From: Calvatia gigantea
Taxonomy: Eukaryota; Basidiomycota; Agaricomycetes; Agaricales; Lycoperdaceae
Direction: 5' to 3'
Assembly (NCBI GenBank): GCA_025093985.1
Contig: JACAAK010000003.1
Location: forward strand, 1,798,001-1,862,000
DNA length: 64,000 bases
Made by a program: the position numbers and the translations under genes. This document shows, one piece after another, positions 15,979-28,311 of this stretch (position 1 is the first letter of the stretch; each line of letters begins with the position of its first letter). The notes under the pieces are model-generated. The model ran no database searches. It saw nothing but the letters and a program-made list of their open reading frames with translations, and was not told the DNA's origin.

Positions 15979-18356
15979 ATGTCCTCTTCAATCTGGGCGC
16001 GGGTCGCACGCACATGCCTCATCCGCCCGAGAGTTGGTTCGGGTCCCCTCCTCGGCCGCTCCTTTGTTCTCCTGGCCGCAAAACCTAGCCACAATGGTAA
16101 GTATCCCGCTATTTATCCGCGTCGAATACCTTGCTGACCGTAATCACAGTTCTGCTCCGGTCTATACCCCTAATTACCCGCCAGCAGTCCTCTGTCGCTG
16201 TTGCCCGCGCTTTGCCGAGCGAGACCGTCGCGTCGTCTTTGGACGCAGCACCGGTGGTAGCAGAGGAGGAACAACTCCCCGCGTTCGCGACATTGACGGA
16301 TGTCGTTGACAAGAGGATTATGCGTGCGCTCACAAAAGGGCCCTTCAACCTCACCACTATGTCTACCGTCCAAGCCCAAGTCTTACCCCTTCTACCTGAG
16401 ATTGCCGAACCGTATAATCCTGAGGCACCGCCAACCCTCCCGAGGGATCTCCTGGTCCGGGCAAAGACCGGCACCGGAAAGACACTCGCGTTTTTGATTC
16501 CTGCAGTGGAAGCCCGTTTGAAGGCCATCGCCGCTCACGTTGAAACTGCCGTCAAGGACTCAGGACTCACACCGAGCAGGAAACTCGCAGACTCTATCCA
16601 ATATAAGTTTGCGAGCAAGCATACGGGTATCGTTGTTATCAGTCCTACCAGGGAGCTTGCCACACAGATTGCGCAAGAGGCGATCAAGCTGACGAAGCAT
16701 ATTGAAGGCTTCGAGGTACAATTGTTCGTTGGTGGCGAGAGCAAAGGGAAGCAGATTAGGGAGTTCAGGCGTGGCACCCACGATATTATCGTGGCTACCC
16801 CTGGCCGGTTGAGGGATATGCTAGAGTCGGTGAAGGATGTCGCTGATAGTGTCGCTCACACTCGGACCGTACGTGTATCCGGGTTCAATTATTTTTCAAA
16901 ACCTAAACTCCTTATTTAATAGCTCATCCTTGACGAGGCTGACTCTCTCCTTGACATGGGTTTCCAACCTGACATTCTTGGCATTCAAGAATTCATGCCC
17001 AAGGCCCCCGAACGCCAGACCTTCCTATTCTCTGCTACGGTTTCCCGTGCAATCCGGGACGTAGCACGCGCATCCCTCGCAAAACACCATAAGTTCATCG
17101 ACTGTGTCACGGAAGACGACTCGCCCGTGCACGCTCATGTCCCACAGTACCACACCGTTCTACCCTCCGCTGAACACCAAATCCCTCATATTCTCCGCGT
17201 CCTCGCACATGACCAACTCGCCAATCCCCGTAAATCCAAAACCATAGTGTTCCTTCCGACTACCAAAATGACGCAACTATTTGCGGATCTGCTGAGGGAA
17301 ATCGCGAGGGATACACTACCCGCTGGAGGAAATACGAGAATCTATGAGATCCACTCGAAGAAATCTATGGACGCACGCACAAAAGCTTCAAGTTTGTTCA
17401 GAAATGATACATCAGGTGCAAGTGTCCTTGTCACATCGGACGTCTCCGCCAGAGGTGTGGATTACCCCAACGTTACTCGTGTCGTCCAAGTCGGTATTCC
17501 TTCAAGTGCAGAACAATACGTTCACCGCATTGGGCGGACTGGTCGTGCAGGAACTCAGGGTCGAGGAGATCTTATCCTCCTACCTTGGGAACGTGACTTT
17601 GTATCCTGGCAAATGTCAGGCGTCCCACTCAAACCACTCACCGTCGATGATCATACTTCGCAAACCCTTGAACTCGCAAAAGTACACGACGCAGATCCGC
17701 GAGGATTTTTCGGCGGTGAGGTCCCAATTGCCAACTCAAAATCAGTGTCATACCTCCGTAGCCGACCTCTCTTCAAGTCAAGCATTTCACCTATCATCCA
17801 GGATATTCCACGCACAGTTAGTGAGGTGATCACACAGGTAGACGAGGAGGTTGTGAACGAGACGTTTATGTCGCTTTTGGGTTATTATTTGGGGAAGACG
17901 CAAGAGTTGAAGGTGCGCAAGTCGCAGGTGTTGGAGGAGTGTAAAAATTGGGCTGTGCAGGCAGGTGGAATGCCGCGTTCACCCACAGTATCAAAGTCAT
18001 TCTTGGATAAGATGGGACTTAATGCTGAGAGAATGGATAAAGTTAGGAAGGGAGGATTTAGGGAACCTAGGGGAAATCCATGGGCTGTAAGAGGTCGACA
18101 AAATGTTAGGGAGGAATTTGGAAGAGGAAGGAGTGATAGAGGCTTTGGGGAGCGCCGAGATAGGGAGTTTGGGGAGAGGAGGATTAGTGGGGGTAACTGG
18201 GCTTCGAGGGGTGGGAGTGGACAAGGCAGTGAACACAGTAGCAGGCAGCTCTTTGGGGACCGGAGACCCAACAGGAATTGGGGTGAGAGAGAAGGGGAAC
18301 GAACTAGACGGTTTGGAGGGGATAGGAACGGCATAAGGGAGGGTGCACCCTTCTAA
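15979..18356 (+). CDS. Mitochondrial DEAD-box RNA helicase, MSS116-like
   Basis: Three exons: 15979-16096, 16150-16868, 16923-18356; 756 residues. All core motifs are present: AKTGTGKT (I), PTRELATQ (Ia), ATPGRL (Ib), LDEADSLLDMG (II), FSATVS (III), VTSDVSARGVDYPNV (V) and YVHRIGRTGRAG (VI). The first 60 residues are rich in Arg, Ser and Leu without acidic residues, a typical mitochondrial presequence; this decides the upstream ATG at 15979 even though exon 1 ends right after a second ATG. The tail from about residue 690 is Arg/Gly-rich with repeated GERR/RGFGE units, as in RNA-annealing helicases. Yeast Mss116 helps group I and II intron splicing and translation in mitochondria; the same role is inferred. 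Confidence 0.9.
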
Positions 18357-20088
18357 GTCGTTCAATGCGGCCGCTTGACCTTGTGATTGTTCAATGTTGG
18401 AGGGAGCATAGACTTACCAAAGTAATAATGCATTACTAGCGCCAAGTAGAATAAGGTGCTTTTGGTACATTTATTCTGGGTTATTTGCAGTGTAACTCCT
18501 ATTTTTAATCTAACATATCCACTCATCTAGACCACTACGACTACTACATAGTGGTAGTGGACGCGGAAGCTCAGGCATTCAAATGCATACCATCAAAAAA
18601 ATCAGGGTGCACTAAAGCGTTCATACTGAAATCCCGAAATACTCCGAGAACTGTTCACATTTCATGCTGAAATTTCACATTAAAACCTACTTAAGTCTTG
18701 CCGGCTTCCCTCCGCCTTTGACAATAAAAAGTTCGCCTTCTATTCTCCATTAAGTTTATAGACTATGACAAGTCAGAGAATTAGGTGATCACAGGATGGA
18801 AAGGTTTGGACTCTGGGTCAGAAACTCCCACCGAAGTTATTCGATGTGCAACTGCCGAGCGGGAAAAGGCACCAGTTGCCAGTCGTGCCTCGGGGAATTT
18901 CGAGACAAGGCAGGGCGAGTGAGGATCAATTTTCAAGCATACGATCAATAATAGTATTATCGGAGGCTTGAGGGACCCTAGCAACGGACGGACTTAAGGT
19001 TTGAAGGTGCGGGACACTTGGCTCGAGGTGTATCACGAACCTCACGTTGACACCTAGTGTTCCCTTTTTTATCTTAGTAACTTATTCAATATCTGTTGAA
19101 ATCGCCACTGACCGCAACAGGGGAACCACCAAGGTCCAACCTGGTCCAACGCGCTTTGCGCTCACATCGACGCCTCCCTTCCCTTCTGTTAGGGTCAATA
19201 CGCTTGGTGCAGTTTCGTCGCTTCTACCTCTGTTCCTTAATCGTGCTCGGCAGAAGACTTCTTTTGTTTTGTGGTCTCCCTTGGGCGCCGCGACTAACCC
19301 CAAATCGCACTTGAGCAATCACCATGATCTCCGTGTTGTGCTCAACTGTGGCATGGCAAATGTTAGCTCAAGCCTCACTGCAGTCTGTGGGTGTATTTCT
19401 GCTCGGGTACTATTACTGTACTGTATTATTGTGCTATGCCGGAATAGGTGACCATGTGCAGCCCTATCAACCATCGATCTTTAGCACGCAGTGGTCGCCG
19501 TCGGCGGGATGGCTTGCCGTGATAGTTGACGTGAATTCCATGGCACCATGCCGACTCTTTGGTACACAGTTGTTCCAGGCTGCAGGGTGCAGAGCTAGTT
19601 TGTTGTGAAGATACTGGACACTTGTTGTGGGCCTGGGGATGGTGAAAAAACAAGATCCAGACAAAGCGAAATATTGTCAGTATGAACTGTGATCTAACCA
19701 ACGTCGATGAGGTCCTGAGTACAAAGGAAACAGATGAAGTCCCACTATAGTAACTGGTAGTCTGAGCAATGACAAGACTAGAAGTCTAACAACAACAATA
19801 GATACAACAGTAATCGGATCATATCATCCAGGGACATTATTCGGGTAGTCAGGAACTTGGGAGAATATGGTTGTAGGTTAGGTCGAGTACGTAGACGGGT
19901 ATGTACAGATCTGGCGCATCTCCCGTGCTCGTATGCCAACGTGGAGCCGACCGGGAAAAAGACACTATTATACCACTTGTCAGTATACTTTATACGTCCG
20001 AAACGAACGAAATTGAGAAATGAGTGGACGGGAAAGGAGCGAAATAAGTCCATAAATTGTTAGGTAAGAAGATATATCCATACGTGTT
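18357..20088. other. 1.7 kb spacer between convergent helicase and chitin deacetylase
   Basis: ORFs up to 134 codons (for example 19047-19451, plus) show no family pattern, and no spliced frame could be assembled. A hairpin lies at 18532-18560. The region is unusually long for convergent neighbours here, so an unrecognised RNA or fast-evolving gene is possible but unsupported. Confidence 0.45.
18532..18560. other. Hairpin downstream of the helicase gene
   Basis: CCACTAC at 18532-18538 can pair with GTAGTGG at 18554-18560 across a 15-nt loop that itself repeats CTAC. It lies about 175 bp after the helicase stop and could mark the 3' end region. The function is a guess. Confidence 0.3.
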
Positions 20089-21914
20089 TTAGAACAAGGT
20101 GAGCAAGCCCGCAAAGAGGCCAGCGAGCGACGATCCTGCGACAACACTACCGAAGTCAATGGCTTCGGCGGCAGAGCTGCCTTGAGCGCCCGGAGCACCG
20201 GTAGCACCTGCAACCCCTCCTAGGTTAGTGGTAGGACCAGTCCCGAGGATACTTGCCACACCAGAGCCAGAAGGCGGTGGGTTGGTCTTATTATCATTGG
20301 TCTCAATATAGGCATTGACGAGAGGCCTTGAGAGGCACGAGGACACAGGCTCAATGGTGAAGCCACGCGCCATTGCATCGGGCAAAATGTATCCAGTTGC
20401 AACTTCCACGGATTGCTGGAACAGGTCATGTTCCAAAACGATGAACCCGGAGTTTCGAGTAGTCACATTGTTCAAAATAGTCTGCCAGTTTTGCAAAACT
20501 TGGCCAACGGGGGTTGTGCCACTATGAATGTTGAAGTCTGAGGGTTGTCAACCATGAGTGAGGCGACCGTGGGCACAAGATCGGGATTAAATTTCACCAT
20601 CGGTGTCAAAGGTGGCAGCAGGGCTGATGCGCGTCCACATCACAGGGGTCAGTCCCATCGCGAGAGAAATCGCACGGACGCGATCACTATTCAATTTCGG
20701 ATGATGAACGGCAGAACCAACAGTGCGAGAAAGCTCGACTCACTCGATATCACCAAAGGGAGGCCTCATCATATTCGGAGTGACGCCAAGGACATCTTTT
20801 ATGACCTTCTTGGACCAGCCAAGCTCAGCAATAATTTGATCATTGGTCAATGTCGTAAGAGAAGCGTGACTCCAAGTGTGGACAGCGATCTGGTGCTGGC
20901 TCATATATTCCAGCTGCAGCGTGGCAGGGAGTGAAATGACGCGAGAACCAACGACGAAAAACGTGGACTTGAGCTGCTTTTCGTTGAGGTAGTGGAGCAA
21001 GTCGGGAGTATAGAACGCTGGCCCATCGTCATATGTCAAACCCCAGTGCTTCTGTTGGGGACACTCGACGATGTCGGATGAGCGGGTACAACCACCGCAA
21101 GTCCACCAACAACGATTTGGGTCAGCAGCAGCGGCTGCATTGGCTGGACAACCACCTGGATCAAAAAGGCGTCAATCCTTTTGTGATGTGAGAGAGTGAG
21201 AAAAATAAACGAACCAGCGACGGTAGGTTCGAAGGCAGGAATGGGGAAGCCCGAATTAGCGACCTCCTGCTTCCATTGCTGAACTTCAGGAGAGTCAACG
21301 GGGGGAGTTTTGTCCAAGGCAGGATAATTGGCAGGATTCAAAAGAGCGACTACACATCAAATGGAAGCGGTTAGTTTATCACATCAGCAAAAGGAGGGGA
21401 AAAAAGGGCATGACTACTGACTGTTAGGGAGAGGTGGGGCACCTGGAAGGAAGGTGGGTTGAGCACCAACTGCCTCGGTGGTATCAAGAGGACGGGTCTG
21501 GGCAGTGACTGCGGTTGCGACGATGTTCGAGAGCGGAACAGCAGTCGGATTCGTCGCCAAAAGAGAGAAAGAAAAGGTAGTCGTGGGCGGAACGGGTGCC
21601 GGGGGCGCAGTTTGGCCAGGGGGAGCTGGAGCCGAGGAAGCCCCAGCGGGAGGGGCGGCAGGAGGTGCTGGGCCCGGTGGTGGTGGTGGTGCAGCTTGCC
21701 CGGGAGGGGATGCCGGCGGTGGTGGAGCAGGCCTAGAAGAGGTTGTTGGAGAAGGGGCTGGCGGGGCCGCTGGGGGGGCACCTGACGATGCCGGTGGCGA
21801 CGACGCCGGTGGGACCTGGCGCACATATTGCATATGACGAGCGTACTGCCCGTGCTCAGCGTAGGCCGCAACGAGAGGAACGGCGACAATAGCAGCGGCG
21901 AATGCCAATCTCAT
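20089..21914 (-). CDS. Chitin deacetylase, secreted and probably GPI-anchored
   Basis: Five exons: 21914-21422, 21349-21215, 21155-20744, 20686-20598, 20537-20089; 525 residues. It converts chitin to chitosan in the cell wall. A signal peptide covers about residues 1-18. Next comes a stretch of about 75 residues dominated by Pro, Ala and Gly. The carbohydrate esterase 4 core follows: TYDDGP (catalytic Asp), HTWSH (metal-binding His pair), RPPFGDIDDRVR, MGLTPVMWT, and IVLEHD near the end. The last 25 residues are small then hydrophobic, typical of a GPI-anchor signal. The Pro-rich linker probably spans the wall. An NCT/NVT-type N-glycosylation site sits in exon 5. Confidence 0.95.
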
Positions 21915-22082
21915 CGTGGTCGTAATGGATAGGGAGAAAGAAACGCAGACTGAAAAGTTTGGGCTTGGCTTGGTCTTGTTATTGCAGAGCCTAATTAAGC
22001 AAGACCCCGTGGGACCGCTCTACCGAAATACCTACACCCATTGTATGTACATCCAAACAGCTCGCCATGGATACTCTCTATC

Positions 22083-23181
22083 TTACACGCGGCGTTTCTT
22101 TGACCGTGGTTTCTCGAGGTCAATCTCCTCAGCATCGTCATCGTCATCCTCCTCATCTTCATCCTCACTGTCAAGCTCCCCCCCACCCACATTACCAAGG
22201 AAATAGTCAATCGCCTCTGGAAACACGTCGTTCGCTATTGTCACTCCAATCTGATGATGAGAATCAGAATCAGACACATAATTTTTTTTGCCCCATCTCC
22301 ACAACACAGCAAATAAGCAGCCACACTTACATCCATAGGATCATTCTCGTGCTCGAAAAAGTTGAAGAAACTGCCGGGCTCGGCAACATCATCAGGGTCT
22401 TCAGGGTCCATTTCCCGAGGATACAATTTTGTCAATGCTTTATCCCCCTCTTTCCAATCAAGTTTCATGCTCTAGAAGAAACCGAGATGCGTCTATCAGG
22501 TCGGCATGCTAATAATACACGACTTCAAGGGAAATCAGTTTGACACTCACACTGATGTTGACATCTCGCTCCCACGAAAAATCGACCATCGCCTCGGTGA
22601 TTCCGTTCTCATCGGGCTTGTCGTTAGCCGCAGCAGGTGGAGGAGCATACTTGTACTCCTTCGCGAGCACCTGGTTTGTGAAATACGGGTTTTCTTTGAA
22701 GTGCTATAAAAAGACCCGCCCAGACAACGCGTCAGTTGATTACCAACCAAATGGGCAGAGACACACGAATTCGAGCTTGAAGCAGCGTAATTCCTGCGGG
22801 TCCTTCTCGACCCAAACGTCCTCTAGATAGGCCAAGGCAGATTGATCTGCAGTATGCGTGAGGTGGAACGACACCAGCGAATTGCGCATCAAGGCCACAG
22901 GCCAGAATTTTGGGATAGACTTCAATACTTCTCGGCGTTTTTGGAAAACAGGGATAAGTTTCTTTTGTCCCTCGCGTTCTACAACATATGTTTTATCAGT
23001 ATCCCCGTACCTGGACCGAGGGGAAGCATAATCACGAACCAATAGCGAGTTCAATGCGAGCAGTCTCGCGCTGGATGGCCTCCAGCTTTTTAGCGTCTTC
23101 ATCTCCCAGCTCGACTCCTTCAAAAACATCCTTCTTCTCGTTATCACCCGGAGATCCACGCTTTGTTCCCTTAGTTGTCAT
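22083..23181 (-). CDS. SET/NAP-family histone chaperone (SET/Vps75-like)
   Basis: Five exons: 23181-23040, 22978-22767, 22703-22551, 22471-22331, 22250-22083; 271 residues. The protein follows SET (template-activating factor/I2PP2A): an N-terminal dimerisation helix up to about residue 55, then the earmuff domain with IPKFWPVALMRN, LEDVWVEKDP, FHFKENPYF, SFFNFFEHENDP and VFPEAIDYFLG. It ends in an acidic tail of Asp and Glu, then a short basic stretch PRSKKRRV that may be a nuclear signal. SET proteins bind histones and, in animals, inhibit PP2A. The short length and lack of NAP1-specific features favour SET over NAP1. Confidence 0.9.
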
Positions 23182-23416
23182 TTCACCCAGCAACGATTAG
23201 AAAGGGATAAACTGGAGGAAAGTGTCGCGGAGGCGTGTTTAGTCTTGTGGAAAAGAAAATTTGTGATTACCAACTCTATGTCCATATCAAGCAATATCCT
23301 CTCCCACCACCCAGCAACCTAAGACATGCTCAGCCCTGGAAGTCTACTTATATATAGGTGGATATCTAGCAGCAATGGAAGCACAAGTCAAAAGAGTGAA
23401 AGCTAAAATCTAGTCA

Positions 23417-26176
23417 TTAGTCCTCCCGCTTCCTCAAAGTCCCTAACTCGAGCTCCTCAATCACTCCTCGGAGACGGCTGCTGCTCGCCCACTTCATCTG
23501 CTTCAAGGTAGCTTCGCTAGCACCACTTCCCTTGATCCCCTTTCCATTGTGTGCCGAGCGGAAGCCTGGGCCGTCGTAATAAATTACTTCGGTCGGAGGG
23601 TTAAGCCTTGGCCATGAGACATAGTCAATTCCGTGAACAAGGATGAAAAGGAGCGATATTGCAAGAAGCATAAACCAGATAAGGAAATAGTAAAGGAGCG
23701 AATAGTCTGTCAGAAAAGGATCAAAACTCGCTCAATGATCAAAGTGAATTTTGTTCTTACCAGATGAACGGGGTAATGTCAGACCAGCGGTGATCATAAA
23801 CAAAGAGAAAGATGCAACCAACGGCACCTAAATGATTCCAAAAATCAGTGACATCTAAAGTGTGGTCCACCGGGACCCCAACGTACCGAGCGAGTGATCA
23901 ACGGACGCGCATCAGTAATCAAGAACAAAGATGCAGATGGTGTCCTCCTGGCTACCCAGGCGCCAGTAACCAAGTCAAATCCATCCTGGACAACACAGGG
24001 CCCCGATCAGCTCCTGTCACATTCGAGACCAACAGAGAGTGGAGCTTACCTGCCTCGCACCGTCAAAGAAATTGTTCTTGATATACCTGGTGACGGACTT
24101 AGCTCCATCTTCAATGGCTCCCTTTTTCGTCCTCTTATTGGTCCTTGTAAAGTCCGATTTGAGAGCTCCCGAGCCACCGTATGCCTTGGCGATCGCATCG
24201 GCGTGTTCCGCCCACACTACAAAAAAAAAATGGCAACAGCGTAAGCTCAGGCGCTCACTTGATGCCAACGCGGGCTTCGAAAAGGGATTCCTCACTCTCT
24301 CTGAAATCCTTGCTGAACGACTCATAGTCGTCGATGCCGGCAGACTCAGAAAGAATACCCAAATCCCTCAGTTGCTGATTGAGCGTCCACTTGGCAAGTG
24401 CGGCCTGCACAACGTTGGTGCGGTCCAAGTTATCCATACAGTTGGTCCTGGCGACTCCCGTCTGCATCTTGATAGGCTTGTCCTCGTTCGTGCCAAGGTG
24501 GAAATACCTGGATATCGGGTTTAGCCGTTCTACCAACAAACCAAAGGGATATAATTTGCTCACCCATGTCGATCGAGGTCGTCTTTCATCCTATCAATTA
24601 GCACGGAAATACGATCCCAGCGCATCTTCCGGCATTCGTTATGAAAGTCAAAGTATTCATAACGAACACTAGGCAAACCCAACTAGACGGAAAGAGTAGG
24701 TTCCTCGTGCCTGCTACCCGTCCAAAGAAACCACGTACCTCAGCGACATAGCGTTCGTACGCGTCCTTCACAGGCTTTTCATGTCCCTTGTTATTTACAA
24801 GGTTGACCAACGCCTGCTCACCATATGTTTCAACCTGCTCCTGTAAATGACGCTTCATGACATCAGCCTATTGAATTCCACCAAAAGGCCGTCAATATCT
24901 CGCCTGAACGAACGGTACCAAACACGAGATAACTCACCGTCTCCTGCAAGTCCATGACCTGCAAATCCGGCTTATACCGCAAAGTATTAATCTCTGCCCA
25001 GAATAACGGCACACTGCCACGAATCTGGACAAAGCTCAACTTGGCCGTGACATTCGTGTCGGATGTTCTTGGCAAGCCTGGTGCGGGACCTTCAAGGAGG
25101 ACGATTTGCTCGGTTTCATTGAAATTGGCCACGTGTCCGTCTTTGTCTATTCCACGGCGGAAGTAGCGTGTACCAGCACGGAAACGGCTACGACGGCTAA
25201 TGAGACAGAGTTGCATGTGCCTGCCGTGAAGGAGTGTTGGCCGGAGGTCGAAGGCTGCGAAGACGGCTGGTCTAGACGCGTACAATCGAATGAAATTAGA
25301 TACTCACTTCCGTACATAATAGGAAGGATGTATGAGCTGAACTACGGAACACGGTTCAGAAGTCGAGCTGGGCGCCAGAGACACAAACACTCACATCCTG
25401 CTCTGGACTTGTAAGGTCAATAAGTTTTGATTGGAGGTATTTATTCCAAAAGAACCGGTCGTCCGCCTGCGAAGACGGTTGGTCAAACCATGCAATCTTG
25501 AAAAGGAGATATCAACACCCACCGCTTCCCAGAAAGCCCGCTGGGTATCCTTCTCTCTTTGCTCCCACTGCAGCTGCAGTCTCCTCGTCAAGTCCCACTC
25601 ATAGGAAAACAAAAAATTGCCATCGTGCAAGTGCGAACGGACGAGAGCCAACAGATGTGATTCAACGGGATGTGGAGGATTGTGTGAGGAAATATTTGGG
25701 TTAATGGGTAAAATGTCAAAAGTGGTCGCTCGATAGATCTCGCGGTCGAGTAAACGACCCAAGAGCTCGCGCCCAGTGATGACGATGATATATTCAGCTG
25801 AAGAGAAGAGTGAGATGGCATTCCGAGAAGGTGGAGGACGCATGCCCTACAGAGTGAAAGGGATATTATTCCTACAATACCATAGAGAGGTTTGCTCGTT
25901 CGGTGGGCGGTGGTAGGTATAGGTGTTTTCGGCCCTATAGGACAGGCAATGTTTGATAGGCATTCAGAGGAAAGGGAGCTAAGAACTTGCTGTTAAGAAC
26001 AATTTCACCAGAGGAACGGTGAATGGTTAAAGTCTGGGCATCCGCGCCGTCGGGGACAAATATATACGTGTCAACTCCTTCCGTGAATCTAACAAGCGTA
26101 TAATTAGCGAAGGGGGAAGAAGGAATGCAGAGGCCCAGGAGACTGACAAAGTGAGGCGCTGGTGGAGGAACTTCAT
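23417..26176 (-). CDS. SAC1: SAC1 phosphoinositide phosphatase (ER/Golgi)
   Basis: Fourteen exons: 26176-26148, 26088-25948, 25894-25851, 25797-25523, 25466-25395, 25341-25308, 25266-24938, 24867-24739, 24682-24564, 24507-24266, 24216-24050, 23985-23887, 23827-23761, 23706-23417; 678 residues. It removes phosphate from PI4P at the ER and Golgi. Seen: start [32 protein letters not shown], the catalytic Cys-x5-Arg in [22 protein letters not shown], and two C-terminal membrane segments. Two introns (25895-25947 and 24217-24265) must use GC donors for the frame to continue through conserved blocks; no GT donor gives the right phase. The start is 69 bp from the divergent U2A' start. The intron at 25267-25307 is only 41 nt. 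Confidence 0.93.
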
Positions 26177-26245
26177 GGGAGTAGGCAGAATAGCTGATCA
26201 AGCGCGCTGCGAGCAACTTTTTGTGACTGATCCCGTACGCCCATC
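26177..26245. promoter_or_regulatory. 69-bp bidirectional promoter between SAC1 and U2A'
   Basis: The start codons of two divergent housekeeping genes are separated by 69 bases, so both 5' leaders and the core promoter must overlap here or extend into the opposing gene. No TATA box is seen. Confidence 0.6.
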
Positions 26246-27145
26246 ATGAAGCTCACCCCCGAGCTCCTCGCACAGGCCGTCTCGGGCTTGAACCCTATAA
26301 AGGAACGACAGCTAGACCTCAGAGGTGTGTACTCGCCACAGCTGTGACGTCCTTAATTAATTCGTGAATAGGATACAAAATACCCGCAATCGAGAACCTT
26401 GGTGTATCAAAAGCGAGCATCCATTGACTCCTGAGCGGACACACGACCACTAACATCGCCCACAGGATCAACACGATGCGATAGACTTTACTGACAATAG
26501 CATCATCACCCTCGGAAATCTTCCACTTCTCAAACGTCTCCGTACACTCCTCCTCGCCAATAACCGAATATCTGCAATCTCACCATCCCTTCACCTCTCT
26601 GCCCCAAACCTCACCACCCTCGTCCTTACGAACAACGTTTTGGCAGAACTCGGCGATCTGGAGCCTCTTAAGGACATCAAGCATCTCCAGTACTTGTCCC
26701 TCTTGGGCAATCCCGTCAGCGAAAAAAAGTATTATCGCGAGTGGTTGGCTTGGCGTATCCCCAACCTACGGGTACTCGACTTCCAGAGGGTTCGCGATAA
26801 GGCGTGTTTCTCCAACCCTCTTTCTCCCAAAAGGCTGCCTCACCTTTGGTCTTACAGGAACGTAAAGCCGGCAAAACCCTCTTCCTTACCGCAGAAGGCG
26901 TTCCAAATGCACTGGCAACAACATTATCTACAACAGTCTCCTCACAGGCCGGAAAGGCTGTCTTGACAATAGACGAACCCAAAGCCGCACCCGTGACAGG
27001 CAAGGCTGGTCGCCTCATGTCAAAGGAGGATCAAGAGCGCGTCAAAACTGCTATCGCAAAGGCCACATCAATGGAGGAGATCAGACGGTTGGAACGGAGT
27101 TTACGGGAAGGTTATCTACCGGAGATGGACTCCATAGGAGCATGA
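26246..27145 (+). CDS. U2 snRNP A' protein (leucine-rich repeat)
   Basis: Four exons: 26246-26324, 26372-26412, 26466-26801, 26858-27145; 247 residues. U2A' (yeast Lea1) binds U2 snRNA stem-loop IV with U2B''. Seen: MKLTPELLAQAVSGLNPIKE, ERQLDLRGYKIPAIENLG, then LRRs (AIDFTDNSI, LKRLRTLLLANNRI, LTTLVLTNNVLAEL, LQYLSLLGNPV), the LRR cap REWLAWRIPNLRVLDFQRV and a Lys/Arg-rich C-terminal helix. Introns 2 (26413-26465, GCGAGC) and 3 (26802-26857, GCGTGT) start with GC; each is the only choice that keeps the frame through conserved sequence. Intron 2 has a good CTAAC branch site 13 bases before its CAG. Confidence 0.94.
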
Positions 27146-27287
27146 AACATATAGCAATCCCCAAAAGTTTTATTCGTACGTTCGCATTCTTGTTCTAATT
27201 CCGTTCTGGATTACAGAGTGATGAGATATTTTCAACGAAAACAGTGTTCTACCTCGTTACACTGGCAGGAGTAAATTCCAATCATAT

Positions 27288-28128
27288 CTAATATCCCTTA
27301 ACACCCGTACTGCCAATCCATAATCCATGGAAACCCAAAGCAAAGACGGCGAATAAATTCGCTAATGAGCTGATACCATGCAGTGCCCCAAACTTGCGGT
27401 TAAGACTTTTCATCTCAGCCGAGGCCTATATTTCAAGCCATCAACATCTATCCAAGCTTGATACGAATGGGACCTACGGCGAGGTCACTATACTGTTTGC
27501 CCTCCTCTTTCTCAAGCCTATGACGTCGGAACATGATTCTATAAGTGTATCAGCAATCCGCTATCGCTTCAGTGTTGTGCACCAATACGCACTTGCTAGT
27601 TATAGGCCCAACAACGAAGTAGTTGAAGCTCTGAGAGGCCATGACAATGACAAGAGCATAGGCCTGGGCGACATCGGCAATGTTGGGCTTAGTAACGTAA
27701 GTGAGGACATCGGGGTGGGAGTAGATCCACTTGGTCAACAATGCTCCAGAGAGTATTATAGATTGAACAAAGTAGATAGGGAACACCCTGTGTTGGAGAG
27801 TGCCGAATTGTTGTCTCGCTGGTCAGTGTCTACGGCTTAAGTGAACCGCACCCCGGGCCTGATGGAGTTAACCACTTACGAAGGGCCTTCAACGCAATTA
27901 TTCCTTGAGTCTCATCAGCCCATGCTCATGACATTCAAAGGCCTTCATACCTGCGAAGAAAGTGACCCAGATAGCTGCGGGAATGCCAGCATCAAACACT
28001 ACCTCCTAACATTATCCCGGGTGAGACTCACACATTCCGAAGAGCCAAGCATATCCAACTAAGTACAAGCCATTGGCATTGGCGAGGCTCAAGATGGACT
28101 CCAAAGTAAGAACTTCAAGGCGAGACAT
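27288..28128 (-). CDS. TMEM205-like (DUF4149) multi-pass membrane protein
   Basis: Six exons: 28128-28032, 27974-27951, 27903-27880, 27818-27593, 27538-27478, 27425-27288; 189 residues. Exons 2 and 3 are both 24 nt. Four hydrophobic segments are visible: LYLVGYAWLFGMSIWVTFF, VFPIYFVQSIILSGALL, AYALVIVMASQSFNYFVVG, and the C-terminal LANLFAVFALGFHGLWIG. The signatures ALPRQQFGTLQHRVFP, FRRHRLEKEEGK and MKSLNRKFGALHGISSLAN match the TMEM205/DUF4149 family. Its biochemical role is unknown; the human member has been linked to cisplatin resistance. It is convergent with U2A', 142 bp apart. Confidence 0.88.
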
Positions 28129-28311
28129 ATTAACGATCTGTGCGAGGAAGAGAGGTAAACAGCGAAAACTACACAAATAAGTAAAACCAAAGGTTACACT
28201 AGTCGGTTGATCGGTGCGTACGAGACCTCACGGTCACCTGAGATGACGTCCAACAAAAAATAGATGGGTTTATTCCATGTAATTACTGCTCTATAGTTAT
28301 GCGAGGGGGAA

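Noticed and set aside
19047..19451. 134-codon plus-strand ORF in the helicase/chitin deacetylase spacer
   Set aside because: No domain, no splice pattern, low-complexity hydrophobic end; overlapping ORFs of similar length exist on the other strand.
24379..24507. SAC1 catalytic motif reads CMDNLDRT instead of CMDCLDRT
   Set aside because: Only the first Cys and the Arg of Cys-x5-Arg are catalytic; the middle residue varies between lineages, so it is not evidence of inactivation.
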